Position numbers and translations under genes: made by a program. A DNA stretch of 64,000 nucleotides from Streptomyces sp. NRRL WC-3605 (lineage in GTDB: Bacteria > Actinomycetota > Actinomycetes > Streptomycetales > Streptomycetaceae). The first letter of the stretch is position 1. The number at the start of each line of letters is the position of its first letter. The notes under the pieces were generated by a model. That model searched no databases. It was not told where the DNA came from and worked only from the letters and a program-made list of their open reading frames with translations. The DNA lies in assembly GCF_001509795.1 (NCBI RefSeq), contig NZ_LLZN01000001.1, positions 367,935 through 431,934 of the forward strand, given 5' to 3'. Positions 8,531-15,253 of the stretch are shown here, one piece after another.

Positions 8531-9328
8531 TCACGGGCGCTCGTCCCGCGCGGGCGCCCCCGGGCCGGTGGACTCCCCGTCCACCGGCCCGCGGGTGCGC
8601 TCCTTCGCCGGGTCCGGGATCATCCGGGTCATCCCCGGCAGGAAGTCCGTGAACAGGTCGTGCACCTCGCGCACCAGGGGGCGCAGCACCCGGAAGCGGG
8701 CCAGCGCGACCCCGCGCGCGGTGAGCCGGGCCCCGCGCGCGGCGAGGCGGTAGCTGCGCTCGCGGCCCTCGGTCCGGTCGAAGATCCAGTACAGGACGAG
8801 TCCCATCTGGGACAGCCACATCAGCTCGGGCAGGATCTCGCGCAGTTCCTCGGGCACCTTCGTCCGGGTCGCGCCCGCCAGCACCTGCCGGTGGACGCTG
8901 ATGGCCTCCTGGCGCGCGTGCTCCGACTCCGGCGAGAAGGGGCTGAGCGGGCTGTCGGGGTCGGCGGCGTTCTTGAAGAACTGCACCGCGAACTCGTGGT
9001 ACGGCGTGGCGATGTCCAGCCAGGCCCGCAGCACGCCCGCGAGGCGCGCCTCCAGGTCCGTCTCCCGGGCCAGGATGTCCCGGACCGCCGCCTGGTGCTC
9101 GGCGGCGATCCGGTCGTAGAAGCCCTGGATCAGGTGTTCCTTGCCCTCGAAGTAGTAGTACGCGTTGCCGACGGAGACCCCGGCCTCCTGGGCGATCGCC
9201 CGCATCGTCGTCTTGTCGTAGCCGCGCTCCTGGAACAGCCGCATGGCCGTCTCCAGGATCAGCGCGCGGGTCTGCTCGGACTTGCTGGGCGTGTCGCCCT
9301 GCTCGGGGCGGTCGTTCTTCGAGGGCAC
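8531..9328 (-). CDS. TetR-family transcriptional regulator
   Basis: 265 residues. An N-terminal helix-turn-helix domain (about 18-65) has TRALILETAMRLFQERGYDKTT and the recognition region AGVSVGNAYYYFEGKEHL. The ligand-binding C-terminal domain is helical and ends in a polar tail. The gene is convergent with the MMPL transporter gene, its stop only 12 bases away. TetR proteins beside MMPL exporters often control them, but no operator was found here. Start is GTG at 9328. Confidence 0.9.
   Translation of the reverse strand: MPSKNDRPEQGDTPSKSEQTRALILETAMRLFQERGYDKTTMRAIAQEAGVSVGNAYYYFEGKEHLIQGFYDRIAAEHQAAVRDILARETDLEARLAGVLRAWLDIATPYHEFAVQFFKNAADPDSPLSPFSPESEHARQEAISVHRQVLAGATRTKVPEELREILPELMWLSQMGLVLYWIFDRTEGRERSYRLAARGARLTARGVALARFRVLRPLVREVHDLFTDFLPGMTRMIPDPAKERTRGPVDGESTGPGAPARDERP
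8562..8590. terminator. Terminator hairpin of the MMPL gene, inside the end of the tetR gene
   Basis: Perfect 12-base-pair inverted repeat GGGCCGGTGGAC / GTCCACCGGCCC around a 5-base loop (TCCCC), starting 44 bases after the MMPL stop. It is also coding sequence for the hydrophilic tail of the TetR protein on the other strand. Confidence 0.6.
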
Positions 9329-9352
9329 GGGAACGAGCCTAACCAGTGCCGG

Positions 9353-10363
9353 TCAGGAGGACTGCGCCGCCTGGTAGAGGTTCTGCGCGTCGGCCCCGAA
9401 GTACGGGCCGTACATGCGGTTGGGCAGGAAGTTGTACTTGAAGCTGTTCACCGAGGACTGCAGTCCGGTGCCGGTGGCCTCGTCGAACCGGGTGAACCAG
9501 GGGCCGCCGCTCGCGCCGCCGGTCATGTCGCAGCCCATCCCGTGGTCGTTCGAGAGCAGGAAGTCCCGGCTGGTCGTGCCGGAGCAGTAGACGAACTTCT
9601 CGCCGTCGTAGGGGGCGGCGGCCGGGAAGCCGAAGGAGTACATGCGCTGGTTGTAGCCGGTGTTGAAGGCGAGGCCCTGCCCGCCGACGACGTCCGTGAG
9701 CCGCTGCCCGTCCAGAGGCGCCACGACCGCCGCGCCGACGTCGTAGTTGATGTCCTCGCTCGCCGTCCACTGCGGTGTGGACAGCGTCTTCGCCGCCGTC
9801 CAGCGGCCGTGCGGGGCCTGTCCGTCGTGGTAGCCGGGTACGAAGACCCAGTCGGTGTGCCAGGCGCCCTCCAGCTTCACGCAGTGGCCGGCCGTGATGA
9901 CGGTGCTCTTGTTGGCACTGGTGACGGCGTTGCCGGAGCAGGACGCCGTACGGCCCTGGTAGGTGAAGAAGACGCGGCCCGCCGTGGAGACGACGGCGCC
10001 GCCGCCGGTCCACGCGCCGCCGCCGTTGGGGAAGGCGGCCGGTCCGACGTCCGCGGCTCCGGCGGCCGGGGCGGTGGGCGCGACGGTGGCCGGGCGGCCC
10101 GCGCGCGGTGCGGCGTCGACGGCCGGCGCACCGGCGTCGAGGAGGTCGAGCGGGAGCGCCGAACGCATCCGCTCCGGCGTCCAGAAGGCGCGGGCCTGCT
10201 GCTGTGCCGCGTCCGGGACGGCGTGGACGCGGGCGGGGGAGCCGGGCCGCGGGGCGGCGGCCGCGGGGGTGGCGAGGGTGCCGGCGGTGAACAGTGCGGT
10301 GGCGCCCACGAGGACGCCGAGGGCGTGCCGGGGTATGCGGAACGTACGGTGTGTGCCTCTCAC
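9353..10363 (-). CDS. Secreted trypsin-like serine protease
   Basis: 336 residues. A signal peptide (VRGTHRTFRIPRHALG, then a hydrophobic core to about residue 36 ending in TPAAAAP) leads to a propeptide-like segment and an S1/V8-like protease domain. The catalytic triad is visible as His160 (VITAGHC), Asp208 (NYDVGAAVV) and Ser285 (GGASGGPWF). Likely disulfides are Cys142-Cys161 and Cys260-Cys278. Secreted outside the cell; specificity not predictable. GTG 10363 is chosen because AGAAGGAG lies 5 bases upstream and the signal peptide begins there. A long perfect hairpin occupies the leader at 10389-10413. Confidence 0.9.
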   Translation of the reverse strand: MRGTHRTFRIPRHALGVLVGATALFTAGTLATPAAAAPRPGSPARVHAVPDAAQQQARAFWTPERMRSALPLDLLDAGAPAVDAAPRAGRPATVAPTAPAAGAADVGPAAFPNGGGAWTGGGAVVSTAGRVFFTYQGRTASCSGNAVTSANKSTVITAGHCVKLEGAWHTDWVFVPGYHDGQAPHGRWTAAKTLSTPQWTASEDINYDVGAAVVAPLDGQRLTDVVGGQGLAFNTGYNQRMYSFGFPAAAPYDGEKFVYCSGTTSRDFLLSNDHGMGCDMTGGASGGPWFTRFDEATGTGLQSSVNSFKYNFLPNRMYGPYFGADAQNLYQAAQSS

Positions 10364-10388
10364 GCGTACTCCTTCTGCGATGGGGGGT

Positions 10389-10413
10389 CCGGGCGGCCCG
10401 TCGGGCCGCCCGG
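10389..10413. terminator. Strong hairpin upstream of the protease gene
   Basis: CCGGGCGGCCCG, one T, then CGGGCCGCCCGG: a perfect 12-base inverted repeat, 26 bases before the protease start on the same strand. It may end readthrough from the upstream genes or form part of the protease mRNA leader. Confidence 0.5.
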
Positions 10414-10522
10414 CTGCGACAGTCGGTGCGAATGCGGAGTGCAGAACCGGTGGCAGCGTGCCAACCCCAGCCGCGTTTTGGAAGGGTGCATGCCAAACCG
10501 GTTCCGGTTCCGGGCCGTGCGC

Positions 10523-10553
10523 GCCCCCTCGTGTCCCCGGTTCACGAGGGGGC
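10523..10553. terminator. Terminator hairpin overlapping the end of the DCC-family gene
   Basis: GCCCCCTCGTG / CACGAGGGGGC with a 9-base loop. The right arm covers the stop and last codons of the thiol-disulfide oxidoreductase-like gene (minus strand). Confidence 0.5.
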
Positions 10554-11030
10554 CGCGCACTCCCCGTCGGCACACCCCGCAGGGTGGTACGTCCAGCCCG
10601 CCCTCCGGTCGTACACCCATCCCTCGCCCTGCCGCCGCGCCCGCCCCCGGCCCTGCGCCCCGCGCCACGCGGCGGCCGCGAGCACGGCCCCCCGGGCGAG
10701 CCGCGCCCCGTTGGGGGTGCTCAGGCGGTGGGCGAGCGGCCGGTGCCTGCGCAGCGCCCACAGGGTGACGATCCAGGCGGCGGCGCCCCGGTAGACCTGC
10801 CCGGCGTCGCCGACGACGGTGATCTCGTCGAGCGTGGCCCGGTGGTCGAGGCCGGGGAAGCGCCGGCGGGCCTCGGCTGACCCGGCCGGCACCGTCTCCA
10901 GCGGCACCCACTTCGGCTGCCGTACGAGCCAGTCGCGGACGAAGGTACACAGGGAGCACTCGGGGTCGTACAGGACGGTCAGTGCGCGGACCGGCGTCCC
11001 GGTGGCCCGGGCGGGCGTCTCGGCATGCAT
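10542..11030 (-). CDS. DCC-family (DUF393) thiol-disulfide oxidoreductase-like protein
   Basis: 162 residues. The N-terminal half has LTVLYDPECSLC, the D-x-x-C-x-x-C signature of the DCC/YuxK family (Cys25 and Cys28), followed by VRDWLVRQPKWVPLE and the DEITVVGDAGQVYRGAAAW block. The family is predicted to have a thioredoxin-like fold and redox role; substrates are unknown. The C-terminal tail (WVYDRRAGWTYHPAGCADGEC) adds two more cysteines. The gene sits 12 bases after the membrane-protein gene on the same strand and is probably co-transcribed with it. Confidence 0.85.
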   Translation of the reverse strand: MHAETPARATGTPVRALTVLYDPECSLCTFVRDWLVRQPKWVPLETVPAGSAEARRRFPGLDHRATLDEITVVGDAGQVYRGAAAWIVTLWALRRHRPLAHRLSTPNGARLARGAVLAAAAWRGAQGRGRARRQGEGWVYDRRAGWTYHPAGCADGECAAPS

Positions 11031-11042
11031 GCCCGGTCCTTC

Positions 11043-11450
11043 TCAGGCCTCGGCCGACGGGGCGACCCAGCCCTGCGGCGCGACCGGCGGCAGCTGCTCG
11101 CGCTCCATCACGCCCCGCCGCCGGATCTTGTTGAGGACGTAGACGTTGGCGAGGTGCATCACGCCGAGCACGAGCAGGACCACGCCGAGCTTGGTCGACA
11201 GGGCCTCGAAGATGCCGCGGGTGTCGACGACGGTGTCGTCGTCGCTCAGATACAGCGCGACGAAGCCGAGGTTGACGAGGTAGAAGCCGACCACCAGCAG
11301 GTGGTTCACGGCGTCCGCGAGCTTCTCGTTGCCGTGCAGGACGTCGGCGAGGAAGATCCGCCCGTTGCGGCTGAGCGTACGGGCCACCCAGATGGTGAGC
11401 CCGATGCTGACGGCCAGGTAGATGACATAGGCGATGACGGTACGGTCCAT
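11043..11450 (-). CDS. Integral membrane protein, function unknown
   Basis: 135 residues with three likely membrane helices: about 4-22 (VIAYVIYLAVSIGLTIWVA), 45-65 (LLVVGFYLVNLGFVALYL) and 80-100 (KLGVVLLVLGVMHLANVYVL), then a cytoplasmic tail (RRRGVMEREQLPPVAP). ATG 11450 is chosen because a GGGGGAGGG ribosome-binding site lies just upstream and the reading frame further upstream runs through the operator pair at 11465-11522. First gene of a probable two-gene unit with the DCC-family protein. Repression by a palindrome-binding regulator is likely from the operator pair. Confidence 0.8.
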   Translation of the reverse strand: MDRTVIAYVIYLAVSIGLTIWVARTLSRNGRIFLADVLHGNEKLADAVNHLLVVGFYLVNLGFVALYLSDDDTVVDTRGIFEALSTKLGVVLLVLGVMHLANVYVLNKIRRRGVMEREQLPPVAPQGWVAPSAEA

Positions 11451-11464
11451 GGCCCTCCCCCTTC

Positions 11465-11522
11465 TGAACGTGTTCAAATCTCTGACGTGGATGACAGTAG
11501 ACCTGTGTTTGAACACGTTCAA
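11465..11522. promoter_or_regulatory. Paired palindromic operators TGAAC-N2-GTTCA
   Basis: Two copies of a 12-base palindrome (TGAACGTGTTCA at 11465-11476 and TGAACACGTTCA at 11510-11521) lie about 45 bases apart, immediately upstream of the membrane-protein gene. Each is extended by flanking A or T, giving TTTGAACACGTTCAA at the right copy. Size and symmetry fit a TetR/AcrR-type dimer site; the cognate regulator is not identifiable. Confidence 0.7.
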
Positions 11523-11568
11523 CTCGGCGGCGTGAGGCGTGCGTCACGCCGTCAGGAGGGCCCCGGCG

Positions 11569-11979
11569 TCAGGGCCTTCGGCTCAGCTCCGGACGCTTGG
11601 TGTAGTCCGTGAAGCCCAGGACGTTCCCCCAGGGGTCGGCGATCTCCACGGTCCAGCCGGTGGCCGTCGAGAAGGGCTCGTCCAGCGGCGCCGTCCCCGC
11701 GTCCCGCAGCAGACGTGCCGCCGCCCGCGCGTCCGGCACCTCCAGCCACACGCGCGCGGACGGCCACGGCGGTGTGCGGTGCCCGAAGCCCTCCTCGTGG
11801 CGCAGCAGGATGCCCGGTGTCTCGCCCCCCACCTTCAGCAGCGCGATCCCGGCCTCGTCGAGCCGGAACCCGACGGTGAACCCGGCCCGTTCGTAGAACC
11901 CGACGGCCTCGGCGAGGTCGCCGACCGGCAGCAGCACGTTGTCGAACCCGAGCAGCTCGTAGGACTCGTCATCTGACAT
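11569..11979 (-). CDS. VOC-family (glyoxalase/bleomycin-resistance-like) protein
   Basis: 136 residues with the two beta-alpha-beta-beta-beta modules of the vicinal-oxygen-chelate fold. The first has LGFDNVLLPVGDLAEAVGFYERAGF, the second has VWLEVPDARAAARLLRDAG and ends with VEIADPWGNVLGFTDYT, the usual metal-binding Glu region and terminal strand. Activity cannot be told from the sequence: members include dioxygenases, lyases and drug-binding proteins. A monocistronic gene; start ATG at 11979. Confidence 0.85.
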   Translation of the reverse strand: MSDDESYELLGFDNVLLPVGDLAEAVGFYERAGFTVGFRLDEAGIALLKVGGETPGILLRHEEGFGHRTPPWPSARVWLEVPDARAAARLLRDAGTAPLDEPFSTATGWTVEIADPWGNVLGFTDYTKRPELSRRP

Positions 11980-12089
11980 GGCATCAGATTAAGTGCCCAC
12001 CGTCGAGGACAGCCCAGGGCCCGACCGCCGGGTCACCCGTTGAGATGAGGTCGGCTACTCTGCCCACCGGATCACGGTAGGGGGGAGTC

Positions 12090-12845
12090 ATGAGCCGAGT
12101 GCGTATCGCGTTCGGGCTGCTGATCGTGATCGTAGGGACCGCATGGCTGCTGGGCGGCCCGGAGGCGGTCCGCTCCGGCGGGCGGTGGGCGCTCGCCGCG
12201 TTGCCGTACGCGTTCCTCGGCGTAGGGCTGCTCCTTCTGCTTCGCGCAGCGGTGCCACGGGGGCTGCTGGCCGCACCCGTCGTCTTCATCCTTGGGGGCG
12301 GACTGTGGGTGGCTCACGACCTCGGGTATCTGGGCGGCGGCGCGGCCGAGAAGGCGTGGCCGGGGCTCGTCGTCCTCCTCGGTGCGGTGATCGCCCTGGG
12401 TGGCGTGCCGGCCCGGAGCTCAGACGGAAACGACGGCCCATTACGTCATTACCGCAGTGTCATAGTGCCGGTGCGACCTGAACTCGGCCACTCGCCGGAC
12501 CCGGTGCGGCGGATCACGGTGACCTCCTACCTTGGGGACATCCGCCTGCGCCTCGCGGATGTGACGTTTGGCCCCGATACCCGGGTCGGTGGAGACGGGC
12601 GGCCTGCGGAAGTGCTCGAACTCGACGTCACCCTTCTGTTCGGAAGCGTCATTGTCGAACTCGACCACCACTGCGCCGTGGTGAAGGGCAACGTGGCCAA
12701 CGCGCTGGCCGTCCACTTCGCCGATGAGGTACGCGTCTACGCCACGACGGACATCTACGCCGTCGAGGCTCGCTCGGAGTTGCCGCGCAGAATACAGCTG
12801 AACGTCATCGGCGTCGGCGGCATGCTGGCGATCCGCTCACGCTGA
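12090..12845 (+). CDS. LiaF-like membrane protein
   Basis: 251 residues. Four short membrane helices in the first 115 residues (VRIAFGLLIVIVGTAWLL, LPYAFLGVGLLLLLRAAV, LLAAPVVFILGGGLWV, GLVVLLGAVIALGG), then a soluble beta-rich C-terminal half with RRITVTSYLGDIRLRL and LELDVTLLFGSVIVELD. This matches the LiaF/DUF2154-like pattern of proteins tied to cell-wall stress sensing. The C-terminal part here is shorter and divergent, so the assignment is moderate. Start ATG 12090 has GGGGGAG directly upstream. No LiaRS-type pair is adjacent. Confidence 0.6.
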   Translation: MSRVRIAFGLLIVIVGTAWLLGGPEAVRSGGRWALAALPYAFLGVGLLLLLRAAVPRGLLAAPVVFILGGGLWVAHDLGYLGGGAAEKAWPGLVVLLGAVIALGGVPARSSDGNDGPLRHYRSVIVPVRPELGHSPDPVRRITVTSYLGDIRLRLADVTFGPDTRVGGDGRPAEVLELDVTLLFGSVIVELDHHCAVVKGNVANALAVHFADEVRVYATTDIYAVEARSELPRRIQLNVIGVGGMLAIRSR

Positions 12846-13946
12846 GGCGTCGCCGTCGCCCGGGGGCGGGATCAAGGGTTGACCGGGTGGTGGAGGGGAT
12901 CCCTCTGGATGGGAGAACCGCTTGTCCCGCAGTTCGGCGTCGTCTTGAAGGGTGTGTGACTCGGCCTTGCTCAGATATCTGGTCAAGGACTGGTTCAGCT
13001 CGAACTCCTCAGCGGCGGTCCGGGGCAGTGCGTAGCGCATGGCCGCGGCGAGATCGAAGCGGTGCACGTCGAAGACGGTGCTGAACACCGTGCCTGCGTA
13101 TGCGGCGGTGATCAGCGCGCCTCGATAGGCGAGGACCGACAAGCCGATCGCGGCGAGAGGGACCAAGGACCAGAGATCCAGCCGGCCGAGCAGCGGCAGG
13201 GTGATCGCCGACAGCAGTCCGAAGGAGACGCTCAACGAGACGGTGGTGGTGAGGAGCTCCAGATTGCGGGCCATGGCCTCGGCAAGCCGCTCGGAGACGT
13301 AAGGGTAGATGCGCGGGTAGGCGACCATCGAGTCCAGCCCGTACCGGTCCCCCGCCAGGCGTTCGCCCCGGCGCAGCACGTTGCCCAGCCGAGTGGGCAT
13401 CAGTTCTGAGCGGTGAATGCGCTGCTCGGCAGCGGAAGTCGTCTTGTCGTCCGGATATCCGTCGACGATCCGTTCGTCGCGTGTGAGTGCTCGTTCCCGG
13501 CGTCGCATACGACGTTCTTGGTCGCTCAGCGATCGGAGCGTCGACACGCCATGCTGGAACTCCAACGGCTTCCACTCGACGAGCTGAATCCGGGCAGCCG
13601 CATTGTCCCTGCGCCGACGGTGCAACTCCACAGCGGCTCCGCGCAGCCGGGCGAGCGGGGACGGCGCGTCCCAGTACCCCTCCACCTGTTGCACCAGGAC
13701 ACGCTCGAACGGGCGCAGCAGGATGCCGCCGACCAGTGCGGCGAGGGCGAAGCCCAGGACAGCGCCCGTGCCGGCCTCGTCCGGCAACACGTCACCGAGG
13801 TCGACCGGACGATCCAGATCGTAGGCGTGAGCGAGGGCGAGAACCGTCGTCACCGTCACCAGCAGCGCTCCGGGCAGCACGTTCAGCAGGCCGAACCGAG
13901 CGCCTCCCATGGCTTTCGCGCCGGCTTTGATCAGGTCCCCGAACAT
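12837..13946 (-). CDS. Membrane protein of unknown function
   Basis: 369 residues, not recognised. Predicted helices: about 18-42 (LLNVLPGALLVTVTTVLALAH), 60-82 (GAVLGFALAALVGGILL), and a pair near 230-275 (TVSLSVSFGLLSAITLPLL, LVPLAAIGLSVLAYRGAL). Between them lies a charged cytoplasmic region (about 100-225) with RRMRRRERALTRDERIVDGYP. The C-terminal tail is Pro-rich. The 3' end overlaps the convergent LiaF-like gene by 9 bases. It follows the zinc-ribbon gene on the same strand after 6 bases, so the two form an operon. Codon use is less GC3-biased than in neighbouring genes. Confidence 0.75.
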   Translation of the reverse strand: MFGDLIKAGAKAMGGARFGLLNVLPGALLVTVTTVLALAHAYDLDRPVDLGDVLPDEAGTGAVLGFALAALVGGILLRPFERVLVQQVEGYWDAPSPLARLRGAAVELHRRRRDNAAARIQLVEWKPLEFQHGVSTLRSLSDQERRMRRRERALTRDERIVDGYPDDKTTSAAEQRIHRSELMPTRLGNVLRRGERLAGDRYGLDSMVAYPRIYPYVSERLAEAMARNLELLTTTVSLSVSFGLLSAITLPLLGRLDLWSLVPLAAIGLSVLAYRGALITAAYAGTVFSTVFDVHRFDLAAAMRYALPRTAAEEFELNQSLTRYLSKAESHTLQDDAELRDKRFSHPEGSPPPPGQPLIPPPGDGDASA

Positions 13947-13952
13947 GGCACC

Positions 13953-14348
13953 TCACTTCTGCGGCCGTGCCAGCAGCGTCATCGGTCTGGGCGGGCGGTG
14001 CTTGTCGCAAACCGGGCTGCCCTCCTCAAGTCGGCGGACGGGAGCACCCAGGCATGTGAGGCAGGCATAGATGAACAGCCCTGCCGACGTGACCGGCCGT
14101 GGAACGTCCCTGCCGACGACGACGGCCAGAGTGGCATGTCCTCCAGGACACTCCCTGGACTCCGAATACCGGGAACGGAACACTCTGGCCGTGCACCGTT
14201 CGTCCTGGCACACATGGTGATAGGAACTGGCCCGGCCTCTGCCGGGCAGCCCTTGTTCGGGGAAGCTCAGCTGGAACGCCTGCCACACCCCCCACACCGC
14301 AGACCACAGCTTCAGTTGTCCGACGCGCCCGATCCGTCTGCCCGGCAC
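13953..14348 (-). CDS. Small putative zinc-ribbon protein, function unknown
   Basis: 131 residues, not recognised. The C-terminal two thirds hold regularly placed cysteines: CQDERC, CPGGH, CLTC and CDKH, a pattern fitting one or two zinc ribbons. The N-terminus is Trp-rich (LKLWSAVWGVWQAF). GTG 14348 is chosen because GGGGGAG lies 6 bases upstream; a longer version would begin at 14456. The stop is 6 bases before the start of the membrane-protein gene, which supports translation of this frame. Coding status is inferred from cysteine spacing and operon arrangement. Confidence 0.55.
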   Translation of the reverse strand: MPGRRIGRVGQLKLWSAVWGVWQAFQLSFPEQGLPGRGRASSYHHVCQDERCTARVFRSRYSESRECPGGHATLAVVVGRDVPRPVTSAGLFIYACLTCLGAPVRRLEEGSPVCDKHRPPRPMTLLARPQK

Positions 14349-14441
14349 CCCGCCTCCCCCAGCCCAACCGTGACCCGAGTATGACGTGCCGTCCCTGTTC
14401 GGGCCAGGAGTTGTCGGGGCTGGCTTTGGAGCACACGCCGA

Positions 14442-14469
14442 AGGGCCCGCCTCCACGGAAGCGGGCCCT
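14442..14469. terminator. Terminator after sdhB
   Basis: AGGGCCCGC / GCGGGCCCT, a 9-base-pair stem with a 10-base loop, about 22 bases beyond the sdhB stop on the minus strand. It also separates the sdh operon from the downstream zinc-ribbon gene. Confidence 0.8.
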
Positions 14470-14491
14470 CTGGGACGTGCGGAAGACAGCG

Positions 14492-15253
14492 TCAGTAGCG
14501 GCGCGTGATCAGGGCTCGCTTGACCTCCGCGATCGCCTTCGTGACCTCGATGCCGCGCGGGCAGGCGTCCGTGCAGTTGAAGGTCGTGCGGCAGCGCCAG
14601 ACGCCGTCCTTGTCGTTCAGGATCTCCAGGCGCTGCTCGCCGGCCTCGTCACGCGAGTCGAAGATGAAACGGTGCGCGTTGACGATGGCCGCCGGGCCGA
14701 AGTACTGGCCGTCGTTCCAGAAGACGGGGCACGAGGACGTGCAGGCGGCGCAGAGGATGCACTTCGTCGTGTCGTCGAAGCGCTCGCGGTCCTCGGCCGA
14801 CTGCAGACGCTCGCGCGTGGGCTCGTTCGTGTCCTTCGTGATGAGGAAGGGCATGACGTCCCGGTACGCCTGGAAGAACGGCTCCATGTCGACCACGAGG
14901 TCCTTCAGGACCGTGAGGCCCTTGATGGGCTCGACCGTGATCGGCTTCTCGGGGTTGATGTCCTTGATCAGCGTCTTGCAGGCGAGGCGGTTCTTGCCGT
15001 TGATCCGCATCGCGTCCGAGCCGCAGATGCCGTGGGCGCACGAGCGGCGGAACGTCAGCGTGCCGTCCAGCTCCCACTTGATCTTGTGGAGGCCGTCGAG
15101 GACGCGCTCCTTGGGGTCGATCTCCAGCTGGAAGTCCTCCCACACCGCCTCGGCCGCGATCTCCGGGTTGAAACGGCGGACCCGGAACGTGACCGTGATG
15201 TAGGGGGAGGTGTCGGACTGTGCCTCGGCCTTGTCCAGAACGGGGGTTGCCAT
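14492..15253 (-). CDS. sdhB: Succinate dehydrogenase iron-sulfur subunit
   Basis: 253 residues. N-terminal 2Fe-2S ferredoxin domain with SCAHGICGSD and a later Cys (Cys72, Cys77, Asp80, Cys92; Asp at the third position also occurs in E. coli SdhB). The C-terminal domain has CILCAACTSSCP and CRTTFNCTDACPRGI for the 4Fe-4S and 3Fe-4S clusters. It passes electrons from the flavoprotein to the membrane quinone site of respiratory complex II. Last gene of sdhC-sdhD-sdhA-sdhB; its ATG overlaps the sdhA stop by one base (TGATG), so translation is coupled. Confidence 0.97.
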   Translation of the reverse strand: MATPVLDKAEAQSDTSPYITVTFRVRRFNPEIAAEAVWEDFQLEIDPKERVLDGLHKIKWELDGTLTFRRSCAHGICGSDAMRINGKNRLACKTLIKDINPEKPITVEPIKGLTVLKDLVVDMEPFFQAYRDVMPFLITKDTNEPTRERLQSAEDRERFDDTTKCILCAACTSSCPVFWNDGQYFGPAAIVNAHRFIFDSRDEAGEQRLEILNDKDGVWRCRTTFNCTDACPRGIEVTKAIAEVKRALITRRY

